From: Planctomycetota bacterium
Lineage (GTDB): Bacteria; Planctomycetota; Planctomycetia; Pirellulales; Pirellulaceae
Length of the DNA: 64,000 bases
Assembly (NCBI GenBank): GCA_016872725.1
Contig: VGZC01000028.1
Location: 1 to 64,000, forward strand
Direction: 5' to 3'
The position numbers and the translations under genes were made by a program. Of this stretch, positions 36,396 through 44,646 are shown in pieces (position 1 is the stretch's first letter; each line of letters starts with the position of its first letter). The notes below the pieces were generated by a model. The model did not search any database, had not been told where the DNA came from, and saw nothing but the letters and a program-made list of their open reading frames with translations.

Positions 36396-36749
36396 TCAAC
36401 TCTCGGACTCGGACCCCGATTGTTCCTCGAACATCTGTTTACGGCCAGGCACGCGATGGCCTTCGATTTTCTTTTCCTTGTGCTTGCGGAGTTGTTGCTC
36501 CAACTTGTGCAGGGCTCCGTCCAGCGCCGCGAGCACCGACGATCCATCCGACGTCGCCACAAACTCGCCGGAATGCTCCGCCGTGACGCGAAGCTCCAGC
36601 CCGGGCTTCTCCTCGTGTTCGAGGTCGGCCGTCACGTGGATCGCCGTCAGCCGGTCCAGCAACCGCGGCAGTTTTTCGACCTTCTCTCGGATTTTCTCTT
36701 GTGTTCCGGCGCTGAGATGCCCATGACGAGCGGAAATGCTGATCTGCAC
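36396..36749 (-). CDS. hpf: Ribosome hibernation promoting factor (HPF/RaiA family)
   Basis: 117 aa short-form HPF. It begins MQISISARHGHLSAGTQEK, followed by the basic helix EKLPRLLDRL, then HVTADLEHEEKPGLELRV and the second helix ALDGALHKLEQQLRKHKEK. The C-terminal tail is charged and lacks the dimerisation domain of long HPF. The start is GTG, with AAGGAGG 6 nt upstream. It is the first gene of the group running through ptsN, ptsH and ptsI. Confidence 0.92.
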   Translation of the reverse strand: MQISISARHGHLSAGTQEKIREKVEKLPRLLDRLTAIHVTADLEHEEKPGLELRVTAEHSGEFVATSDGSSVLAALDGALHKLEQQLRKHKEKKIEGHRVPGRKQMFEEQSGSESES

Positions 36750-36906
36750 TCACCGCCTCCTTCCGTTCGATATTGGCTTCAATGCGATACCCGTTGGCAA
36801 TTTACCCATTTTTGCCATGGTCGCAAGGACGGCCAGCCTCGGCCCCCCGGTTCGGCGCCGAGAAGGGCGCCGCGGCATGCATCGGGTTCTGACAGGCTCG
36901 GCCCGA

Positions 36907-37542
36907 TCAGACGACGACCGCCGTGAGTGTCTGGAACTCGGGGTCGTCCCGGATCGGATCGAAGTCCGATTCGGCGGGCACCATGTCGCGATACTGTGGA
37001 TCGAGTTCGAGGGCCTGCGCCAGGTAGGCGAGTGCCAGCTTGCGGTTTCCGGTGAGGCTCCAATAGCAGGCCAGATTGTAGGGCACAATGGCGTCGTCAC
37101 CATCGAGTTCGAGGGCCGATTCGAGGGATTGGATGGCCAAATCGAGCCGGCCGGTCCGTTTGTGGCACCAGCCGAGCGCCAACCAGACGTGGAGGTTGTC
37201 GGGAGCCAGATCGGCGGACCGTTCGAGCGGATCGAGGGCGTCGCGATAACGCTCCATGAGCTTGAGCGCCTGGCCCTCGAGCAAGAGTGCCTGAGGGAGC
37301 GTCGCGCCCGAGAACCGGGTATGGGCGAGCGAATCGAGGGCCAGGAGGCAGGCCTCGTCACGAAGGCCCTTCGGCAGCGAGCCGAGCTCTTGGCCGGCGA
37401 TGACCAGCTCCAAGTACCCTTCGGCTTCCCGCAGGACCTGTTTTCGTCGAACGCGCTCGTAGTCGGCCATCGCCAGTGCCCACCTCTCCGCGGACAGCGG
37501 ATCCCATTCCGGATCGCCCTTCCCACGGACCGCGGTACCCAC
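36907..37542 (-). CDS. TPR-repeat protein
   Basis: About 211 aa. Tandem tetratricopeptide repeats are visible from about residue 75: RYRDALDPLERSADLAPDN, TGRLDLAIQSLESALELDG and NRKLALAYLAQALELDPQ. The C-terminus ends FDPIRDDPEFQTL, a common planctomycete TPR ending. No signal peptide or membrane helix. The GTG at 37542 was taken; an ATG at 37470 (MADYERV) is an alternative. A scaffold role is likely; partner unknown. Confidence 0.78.
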   Translation of the reverse strand: MGTAVRGKGDPEWDPLSAERWALAMADYERVRRKQVLREAEGYLELVIAGQELGSLPKGLRDEACLLALDSLAHTRFSGATLPQALLLEGQALKLMERYRDALDPLERSADLAPDNLHVWLALGWCHKRTGRLDLAIQSLESALELDGDDAIVPYNLACYWSLTGNRKLALAYLAQALELDPQYRDMVPAESDFDPIRDDPEFQTLTAVVV

Positions 37543-37804
37543 ATCCGCGACGGCCAGCCTCGGCGCGCCTTTTCGCCCGTGCGAGCCGTCCCTACTCGCA
37601 TTCTACTTGCCTTCCCGCCCGAACCCAATTGGTCGGACGGCCGTCGCGACGCGAATTCGGACTTTTTGCCGCGAACGAACGCCTATTCCCCAATTCGGAC
37701 CGATCCAGGCCGCCTGGTGAGAGAAATCGTCAAGACGGGACGATCCGACCGGATCGCGTTGGGTCGGGTCAAGCCGAATTGCCCAGATCGCCGGGACGCG
37801 CGGT

Positions 37805-38719
37805 TCAGACTTGGCACCGGCGGGACGTGTCGGGCACCGCGGCTCGCTTCCACCACGATTCGAGTGTGGGACCGACATGGGAAAGCCGCAACACATTCGC
37901 GAAATCCTGGATCTCCGCGTCGATTTCCCGGAGCAGGTCGAGCGGTTGAGGCGACTCGACCCCGGACACTCGCGGCAGGGCCTCGACGAACGACTCGCGA
38001 TCGCTCCACCGCTCGTCACACGACGCGGGCAGCAGGGCGGAACAGGCGACGCACGCCGACGCGGGGCTCAATTGGCCTTGCATCAGACGGTCGGTGCGCG
38101 CGTGATCGGCGATCAGTTCGGCAAAGCCCTCCGGTAACGACCACTTGCGTGCCATCCAGGCCGACGCGTCGGCGTGATTCCATCCGAACGCGCGGGATTC
38201 CAACGTGGACAGCCGGTCTCCCGCGCCTCGGGCGGCGAGGATCGCGTCGTATTCGGCGCCGAGTTCCTTGGCGAGCAGCGGGATCGCCATGTCTTGCAGC
38301 AGGGCACCCGCAAAAACCTCCTCGGATTCCGCCAAACCCAGGCGTTTCGCGGCGCGCCGCGCGAAGACGCCGCGGCGCAGCGAATCGGCCCAGAACAGCC
38401 GCAGGTCGAATCGGCCGCACTTGGGGTTCGGCATCAGGCTGAAAACGGCGCTCCACAGCACGAAGTTCTTGACCGTTCGAACGCCGACGAGCGCGATCGC
38501 CAGCTTGACGTTCGAGATCTCGCGCGCGAATCCGAAGTAGGACGAGTTCACGAACCGCAAAACCTGTCCGGCCAATCCCGGATCGGCCTCGATCGGACGC
38601 GCGAATTCGGCCGGTCCATTCGCCGGATCCTGGGAGAGTTCGAGCAACCGTACGGCCGTCTGAGGCAGGGCAGGCAACTGGCTGGTGGTCAGAATGTCCG
38701 CGATATTCGCCGTCCGCAT
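37805..38719 (-). CDS. HDOD-domain signalling protein
   Basis: 304 aa. The HDOD domain fills most of the protein: LPALPQTAVRLLELSQDP, the helix DPGLAGQVLRFVNSSYFGF, ISNVKLAIALVGVRTVKNFV, and ALLQDMAIPLLA in place of an intact HD pair. HDOD proteins take part in bacterial signalling without a known enzymatic activity. ATG at 38719 has AGAGGA upstream. It stands alone between a TPR gene and a divergent membrane-protein gene. Confidence 0.87.
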   Translation of the reverse strand: MRTANIADILTTSQLPALPQTAVRLLELSQDPANGPAEFARPIEADPGLAGQVLRFVNSSYFGFAREISNVKLAIALVGVRTVKNFVLWSAVFSLMPNPKCGRFDLRLFWADSLRRGVFARRAAKRLGLAESEEVFAGALLQDMAIPLLAKELGAEYDAILAARGAGDRLSTLESRAFGWNHADASAWMARKWSLPEGFAELIADHARTDRLMQGQLSPASACVACSALLPASCDERWSDRESFVEALPRVSGVESPQPLDLLREIDAEIQDFANVLRLSHVGPTLESWWKRAAVPDTSRRCQV

Positions 38720-39002
38720 CGGTCGTCCTCTCAGCTCGGCTGGTTCCTGTGCGTAAACATAGGTCGCAACAGGTCGTCGGGCAAATCCGGACCGTCGCGG
38801 CTCCCCGAGGATCCTCGAATCCGCCGGCATCGCGACGCGCGCCGTCGACGCGTTTCGGCAACGGATGATTCCCAAAACCGACACGAACCGATGGGCCATC
38901 GCAAGGTGTCGTGGGTCCGAACCCGTCCCGCCGCAAAACGTTCGGTCGATTCGGCTCGGTATGCCGAACGCATCGGCGCGCCGCATGCACGGGCTGGCTC
39001 GC

Positions 39003-39524
39003 ATGCCATCGTCCTGCGTTTCACGCCCCAGCGACGCCATCAATCATCCGTCGGCCGTTCGAACGGAAACGATCGACTCCGCGGCCCTCGCGCCGGTTCG
39101 GGGAGCCCCGCGACCCGCGCGCCGGACGTCGCTCGCCCTCGTTTCGGCCGTGGCCCTGATGGCCTTCGGCCTGAGCCTGTTGACCTGCGTCGCCCGCTCG
39201 ATTCCACTCCGGAACGATTCGAACGGGGACGCGCTCGCATCCGATCCGTGGCGGCGAACCAACCGCGGTTGGGAAACGATGGGAAACCGACCGATCATGA
39301 CGGACGGCCGAAACCGCGTTCCGTCGGAGTCCGCGGCCGTCCACCCGACCCTTGTGGGGCTCGGCATGGCCGTTTTCTGCTGGGGTGCGCTCGGCGTGTG
39401 CGGTGGTCCGCGTCGAGCCGGTCGGCGACGCGATGGCGATCGGACCGCGCGAATCCCAACAAAACCATGCGAATCGACTCCCGATCGTACGGATTTCGAG
39501 GTCGGACGCCACCAACGTCGGTAA
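39003..39524 (+). CDS. Small planctomycete-type membrane protein
   Basis: About 173 aa. Two hydrophobic helices, ALVSAVALMAFGLSLLTCVA and PTLVGLGMAVFCWGALGVC, flank a polar segment with DPWRRTNRGWE. The order helix, DxWRRTxxGWE, HP-helix resembles short unknown proteins I know from planctomycetes. The start is uncertain (the frame is open from 38865). It lies 72 bp upstream of another planctomycete-type gene. Function unknown. Confidence 0.55.
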   Translation: MPSSCVSRPSDAINHPSAVRTETIDSAALAPVRGAPRPARRTSLALVSAVALMAFGLSLLTCVARSIPLRNDSNGDALASDPWRRTNRGWETMGNRPIMTDGRNRVPSESAAVHPTLVGLGMAVFCWGALGVCGGPRRAGRRRDGDRTARIPTKPCESTPDRTDFEVGRHQRR

Positions 39525-39596
39525 GGGCGGAACGCACGCGCCTGGGGCGCGTGCGAACCGCGAACGACGTTCGGTGTCCTCCATGGGGCCTCGGCA

Positions 39597-41915
39597 ATGC
39601 GACTGACCTTACGGACCCTCTTGGCGTATCTTGACGAAGTACGACTGGCGCCCGAGGACGCCGAGACGCTGGCGACGAAGATCGAGGAGAGCGAATTCGC
39701 GACGGGCCTGGTCCACCGGATCCGACGCGCGACGCGCCAACTGCGATTGGGCGCTCCGAAAGTGGACGCCAAGGGAATGGGACTCGACGCCAACACGGTC
39801 GCCGAATACCTCGATAATGTCTTTGCCGAGGATCGCGTCGCGGATTTTGAACGCGTCTGCCTCGAGTCGGATGTGCACCTCTCCGAGGTTGCCTCGTGCC
39901 ATCAGATCCTGACGCTCGTGCTCGGCGTGCGCGCCGACGTGGATCCCGCGCTCCGCGACCGGATCTACGCGCTCGGCGATTCGGCGAGGCGGAATGGCTC
40001 CGAGCCGGATGGGCAGGCCGACGCGGCGGCATCCCGCGCGGCGCCGACCGGTTCGAACGGGGATGGAGCCGTTCGCGGCCCGAAATCCGCCGCTTCGCTC
40101 GACGACGCGGTGAACGACGACGCGCCCGTTCCGCCGGCCGAGGTCGCCGCGCCGCGGCCGGCGGTCAAGGTCGAGGTTCCCGATTATCTGCGCGCGGCGC
40201 GGCGATCGTCGTGGCGATCGTCCTTGGTGACGGTCGTGCTCGCCCTCGTTCTCGTGACGGCCGCGATGATGGCGGTCGGGAACCTCGACGGCCACCACCC
40301 CGTGCTTGGCCCGCTCGTCCGCGCGTTCCGCGAACGCTTCTCGACGTCGGTCGCCGACGGCGCCGCGTCCGTTTCCAAGCCGGAGGCCGACGAGTCGGGT
40401 CGGGATCAAGCGGCGCCGCGGGACGCGGCGACCAGCGACCTCCCGAACGAAAGGCCCGGACGACGGGAGGCGAATCCCGCCGCCGATGCGGGCACACCCG
40501 ACGAAGGTCCGGTGAAAACACCCGCCATGCCGGAACGAACGGCGGTCGACGAGCCCGCGAAAGACGTGCTCGCCGTGCCCGCGACCGATCGTCCGTCGCC
40601 GCCGACCGAATCCCCGACGTCGGACGCGCGGGCGCCCGATCGGCCGGACGGTGAGGGGCCTCGGAACGCGCGGGCGGGCGTTCCGTCGAGCGGAGGCGCG
40701 TCGGGCGACGTGCCGGACGGCGCTACCCCGCTCCCCGCGGCACCGGCGCCTTCCGATCCGGGCGCGGCTCCGGTTCCGTCGGCCCCGTCTGCCGAAGTCG
40801 GACGGTATTTGGGAGGCGAACGCCGGCATCTGCTCGCGCGCTATGACGCGGGAGCCCGCAACTGGTATCGGCTCCTCGATCGCGAGGTCCTTCGCCACCA
40901 GGACATGTTGCTCGTACTCCCCTCGTATCGGCCGCAGCTCGCGCTGACCTCGGGCGTCCAATGCATGCTTGTCGGGCCGAGCTATGTCGAATTCCAATCG
41001 CTCGAAGGGGTCGACGGTCCCGTCCTCGCGCTCGAATCCGCGCACGCCTTGTTGGATACGGCGGGCGTCGCGGGATCCCGGATCCGGATCAAGGTCGCCA
41101 ATCGCCACGGTGTCCTGACGTTCGTCACGGCGGACGCGACCGTCGCGATCTCCGTCGTCAAGCCGTTTCCGACGGGACAGGACCCGGGCGAGGCGTCCGG
41201 CGCGCCGCGTTGCCGCGTGATGGCGACGAGCGGCCAGTTGGAGTGGGCGGAGGCCGGCCGGCCGGCCGTGACGTTCCAAGGCGGCCAGCAATTGGAATGG
41301 TCGTCGGACACCATCCCGGAGCCGCGCGAACTTTCCGATCCCCCGGCATGGATCCAGGACGCCGAGACGCGTGAAATCGATCGCCGCGCCTCGCGGGAAC
41401 TGGAAGCGATGTTGGATTCGCAGCGGCCGCTCGGCCTTTCGCTGATCGAGCAGACCGGCCATCGGCAAATCGAAGTGGCTTCGCTCGCCGCGAACTCGCT
41501 GTGCGCGCTCGGGGAATTCGAACCCGCGCTGACCGCGCTCGGAAGCGACCGGTACGTTTCCTACTGGCGGCCGATCCTCGACGCGCTCCGGCTCGCCATG
41601 GTGTCCCAGCCCGAAGCGCCCTCGAAGATCCGCGCCTGGTTCGAGAAGCACCGGCCCGAGGACGCCGTATTCCTGTATCGGCTGCTGCTCGGGTTCACCA
41701 ACGAGCAACTGGCGGGCGGCGACGACGCGCGGCTTGTCGGCATGCTCGAACACCGATCGATCGACGTGCGCGTGCTGGCGTTCGAGAACCTACGTCGGAT
41801 CACCGATCGCACGTATCTGTTCCGGCCGGACCGCGACCCGGCGTCGCAGCGCCGTCCGCTCCAGGACTGGCGGAACGCGCTCGGCAAAGGCGAAATCCGT
41901 AATCCCGCCGGATGA
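39597..41915 (+). CDS. Planctomycete-type single-pass membrane protein
   Basis: 772 aa. The N-terminal domain (1-125) starts MRLTLRTLLAYLDEVRLAPE and contains RLRLGAPKVDAKGMGLDANT and LESDVHLSEVASCHQILTL, a pattern I associate with planctomycetes. One transmembrane helix (TVVLALVLVTAAMMAV) lies at about 208-223. A long Pro/Ala/Asp-rich linker (about 235-400) leads to an outer domain without recognised motifs. The N-terminal domain probably senses something in the cytoplasm and the large part sits outside. Function unknown. Confidence 0.83.
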   Translation: MRLTLRTLLAYLDEVRLAPEDAETLATKIEESEFATGLVHRIRRATRQLRLGAPKVDAKGMGLDANTVAEYLDNVFAEDRVADFERVCLESDVHLSEVASCHQILTLVLGVRADVDPALRDRIYALGDSARRNGSEPDGQADAAASRAAPTGSNGDGAVRGPKSAASLDDAVNDDAPVPPAEVAAPRPAVKVEVPDYLRAARRSSWRSSLVTVVLALVLVTAAMMAVGNLDGHHPVLGPLVRAFRERFSTSVADGAASVSKPEADESGRDQAAPRDAATSDLPNERPGRREANPAADAGTPDEGPVKTPAMPERTAVDEPAKDVLAVPATDRPSPPTESPTSDARAPDRPDGEGPRNARAGVPSSGGASGDVPDGATPLPAAPAPSDPGAAPVPSAPSAEVGRYLGGERRHLLARYDAGARNWYRLLDREVLRHQDMLLVLPSYRPQLALTSGVQCMLVGPSYVEFQSLEGVDGPVLALESAHALLDTAGVAGSRIRIKVANRHGVLTFVTADATVAISVVKPFPTGQDPGEASGAPRCRVMATSGQLEWAEAGRPAVTFQGGQQLEWSSDTIPEPRELSDPPAWIQDAETREIDRRASRELEAMLDSQRPLGLSLIEQTGHRQIEVASLAANSLCALGEFEPALTALGSDRYVSYWRPILDALRLAMVSQPEAPSKIRAWFEKHRPEDAVFLYRLLLGFTNEQLAGGDDARLVGMLEHRSIDVRVLAFENLRRITDRTYLFRPDRDPASQRRPLQDWRNALGKGEIRNPAG

Positions 41916-41956
41916 CCGGCCATCGCGACGACGGCGTCGCGGATTCGCCTTCAACG

Positions 41957-43687
41957 TCAACGCGGTCGCGTCGCCAGGGACACGATGACCAGTACGGCGA
42001 ACCCCAGCGGGATCGTCACGATGCCCGGTTGGCTGAACGGAACCCATGCCTGTTCGGCGGGCAATCCGTAGATCTTCGCGAACGACTCGCCGCTGAGCAG
42101 GATCCACACGAGCGAGCCGCACATGCCGACCAGGATCGCGGCGGTGATGCCTTGGCGCGTCGTGCCTTTCCAGAAGAGACGCATGACGAGCGCGGGGAGA
42201 TTGGCCGACGCGGCGATGCTGAACGCCCATCCGACCAGGAAGCTGACGTTCATTTTCTGGAACAGGATGCCGAGCGCCATGGCGACGGCTCCCACGCCCG
42301 CCGCGGTCCATTTTCCGAGCCGGACTTTTTCGTGGTCGGTGAGATCCCAACGCAGGAAACTGGTGAGCAGGTCATGGACGACCGCGCCGCTCGCCGCGAC
42401 GATGAGCCCGCTCACCGTTCCGAGCACGGTGGTGAAGGCGATCGCGGAGATGACCGCGAACAGCAGTTCCCCGTAGGTGCGCGCGAGGAGGGGGGCCGCC
42501 ATGTTGCTGTCCGTCACGTCGATCGCGCCGCTCGTCATGGCTCCCAGACCCATGTAGAGCGTCAGCATGTAGAAGAACCCGATGCTGGCGATGCCAACCA
42601 CCGTGCTCTTGCGGGCCGCCGCCTCGTCCTTGACCGTGTAGTAGCGGATCAGGATGTGCGGCAGGGACGCCGTACCGCAAAACAAGGCGAGCATCAGGGA
42701 GAGGAAGTCGATCTTGGGCGCGATCGCGTCGCCGCGAAGGCCCTGGAACATGGGTGCTTGCCCCGGCCGGAGCACGGCCGCGCCCTCGACGGGATTCGCA
42801 ACGTATGTCGTCACCGCCGCTCCGTCCGCGCCCTTGCGGGTCTCCGCCTTCCACAACACCACTTCGCTCTCCCGAAGGACTCGGAAAAACTCGATCGGTC
42901 CGACCGGGCCTGTCCGTTCGACGCCGTTGGGGAGCCGCCGGATATGGCCGACCGACCGGAGTCGGCCCTCGCCTTCGCCGGTTCCTTTCGGCACGCCGTC
43001 GATCCGGGTTTGCCCATCGGCCGTGCGTTCGATCGTCTGCGAGCGCATGGCCGACGGATCGGTGACGGCGACGAATCCCCGCTGGAGGATCAAGACCGTC
43101 AGGATCGTGCTGAAGAGGACGAGCAACCCGCCCTTGAGGAACTGCACATAGGTCGTGCTCGCCATGCCCGCCGTCATGACGATCAGGATCACGACCGCGC
43201 CGACGATGACGACGCCCACCCAGTGCGGAAGCTGCAACAGGGGTTGGATCAGGACTCCGGCGCCGACCATCTGCGGAATCAGATAGAAGATGCTGACGAC
43301 GAGCGTGCTGGCGGCGGCGGCGAGCTTGATGCCCCGCGAATGGAACTTCGCGTCCAACGCGTCGGCGAACGTATACCGGCCAAGCCGCCGCAGCGGCTCG
43401 GCGATCACAAACAGGGCGACGACCCATCCCGCGAGATAGCCGATCGAGTACAAGAAGCCGTCGTAGCCGTAGAACGCGATCATGCCGCAGATGCCGAGGA
43501 ACGACGCGGCCGACAGATAGTCCCCCGCGAACGCGACCCCGTTGATGAACCAGTGGATCTGGCCTCCGGCCGCGAAATAGCCGTGGGCGCTTCGAGCGCG
43601 CGAGGCGAGGAAGAAACTCAGGCCGAGCGTCACCGCGACAAAGGCGAGGAACACGGAGACGGCGAGCGACGAGGTTTGATGGATCAT
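41957..43687 (-). CDS. Sodium/solute symporter (SSS family, ActP-like)
   Basis: 576 aa with about 13 helices. SSS features: GVAFAGDYLSAASFLGICGM, IPQMVGAGVLIQPLL and SLPHILIRYYTVKDE. An extra polar loop of about 110 residues (around 215-325) interrupts the middle, as in several acetate/carboxylate permeases. It overlaps the DUF485 gene by 4 bp (ATGA), the arrangement of the yjcH-actP pair, so a short-chain organic acid is the likely substrate; this is inferred. Confidence 0.88.
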   Translation of the reverse strand: MIHQTSSLAVSVFLAFVAVTLGLSFFLASRARSAHGYFAAGGQIHWFINGVAFAGDYLSAASFLGICGMIAFYGYDGFLYSIGYLAGWVVALFVIAEPLRRLGRYTFADALDAKFHSRGIKLAAAASTLVVSIFYLIPQMVGAGVLIQPLLQLPHWVGVVIVGAVVILIVMTAGMASTTYVQFLKGGLLVLFSTILTVLILQRGFVAVTDPSAMRSQTIERTADGQTRIDGVPKGTGEGEGRLRSVGHIRRLPNGVERTGPVGPIEFFRVLRESEVVLWKAETRKGADGAAVTTYVANPVEGAAVLRPGQAPMFQGLRGDAIAPKIDFLSLMLALFCGTASLPHILIRYYTVKDEAAARKSTVVGIASIGFFYMLTLYMGLGAMTSGAIDVTDSNMAAPLLARTYGELLFAVISAIAFTTVLGTVSGLIVAASGAVVHDLLTSFLRWDLTDHEKVRLGKWTAAGVGAVAMALGILFQKMNVSFLVGWAFSIAASANLPALVMRLFWKGTTRQGITAAILVGMCGSLVWILLSGESFAKIYGLPAEQAWVPFSQPGIVTIPLGFAVLVIVSLATRPR

Positions 43688-43980
43688 CGCGCCCGCTCCT
43701 CGGAGTCGCGCGCGGCGGCGGACTCGCGGCATAGCCACGCGTAGAGCAGGGCGAGCCCGAACGCGGACACGATGAGTCCGAAACCGAACCAGATCGCGAG
43801 ATTCACTCCCGCGAACGGAACGCCATCCATCAGCGTGGGATGGAACGTGTTGATTCCGACGAAAATGCCATAGACGGCCAAATAACAAACAAACAGGACA
43901 CCGCCGTAGCGGGCGTTGCGCCGCGCCGTGGCCGGAGCCGCCTGTCCATTCCAATCTCGATTCCGCGAGTCCGACACCAC
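43684..43980 (-). CDS. DUF485-family membrane protein (symporter partner)
   Basis: 98 aa with two helices, VLFVCYLAVYGIFVGINTF and NLAIWFGFGLIVSAFGLALL, spaced as in DUF485/YjcH proteins. The GTG at 43980 has GAGGAG 5 nt upstream. The stop overlaps the symporter start, so the two are co-translated. The partner protein's role with ActP-type transporters is unclear. Confidence 0.82.
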   Translation of the reverse strand: MVSDSRNRDWNGQAAPATARRNARYGGVLFVCYLAVYGIFVGINTFHPTLMDGVPFAGVNLAIWFGFGLIVSAFGLALLYAWLCRESAAARDSEERAR

Positions 43981-44062
43981 ACCGACTCCTCGACTATCGA
44001 TCCGGGAAAACGGAAGGAACTCGCCGCGACCCGCGCCGGACCGCGTCATGCCCCGCGGCAGG

Positions 44063-44545
44063 CTAGCTCGACGAAAACAACTCGGCGAATTCCACAATCC
44101 AACCGTCGATCCGCTCGCGGAACCGGGTCGCGTCGGCGGCGTCGATCGATTCATGATGCCGACGCTGGAACAACTCGCGGTTGCGGATCGTTCCCTTGGC
44201 CTGGATATCGAGGATGTGGTATTCGGAATAGGGGCGTACGGTAATTTCGAGCCGGCTGAATTCGTTTTGCCGACGGCCCGCGGGCGCCATCCGGAGATCG
44301 TCGCGGCTACACGCGGCGCCCCATCCGCGGTCCCCATACAGGGTCTCGTGCCGGAAACCGGGGAAATGCGTTTCGAAGCTCCGCATCGACCGCTCGATAT
44401 GGTCGGACACGTCGAGCCTCAACTGCGAATGCAACCGTTTCCATTCCTCCTCGGTCAACTCGCGGGCGCGCGCCTGGGCCGCCCGAGCGTCCTGCCGCGC
44501 CTTGCCGCGTTCGGCGGCTCGCTGAAGCTGATCATCCAGGTCCAT
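44063..44545 (-). CDS. Conserved hypothetical protein
   Basis: 160 aa. The N-terminal 50 residues are strongly helical and charged (QLQRAAERGKARQDARAAQA). The remainder has FPGFRHETLYGDRGWGAAC and PYSEYHILDIQAKGTIRNRE, suggesting a small alpha/beta domain, and ends in WIVEFAELFSSS. No signal or membrane segment. I know similar proteins from planctomycetes, without function. It lies 83 bp upstream of the DUF485 gene and 102 bp downstream of the Tex gene on the same strand. Confidence 0.75.
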   Translation of the reverse strand: MDLDDQLQRAAERGKARQDARAAQARARELTEEEWKRLHSQLRLDVSDHIERSMRSFETHFPGFRHETLYGDRGWGAACSRDDLRMAPAGRRQNEFSRLEITVRPYSEYHILDIQAKGTIRNRELFQRRHHESIDAADATRFRERIDGWIVEFAELFSSS

Positions 44546-44646
44546 CGTCGATTCCCGAACCGCTCCACCAACCCACGCGGCTTGTCGCGCAGAACGGCCC
44601 GCGCGGTCGACCGGCCCACACACAGGCCAAGCGCGCCGTCACCCGA

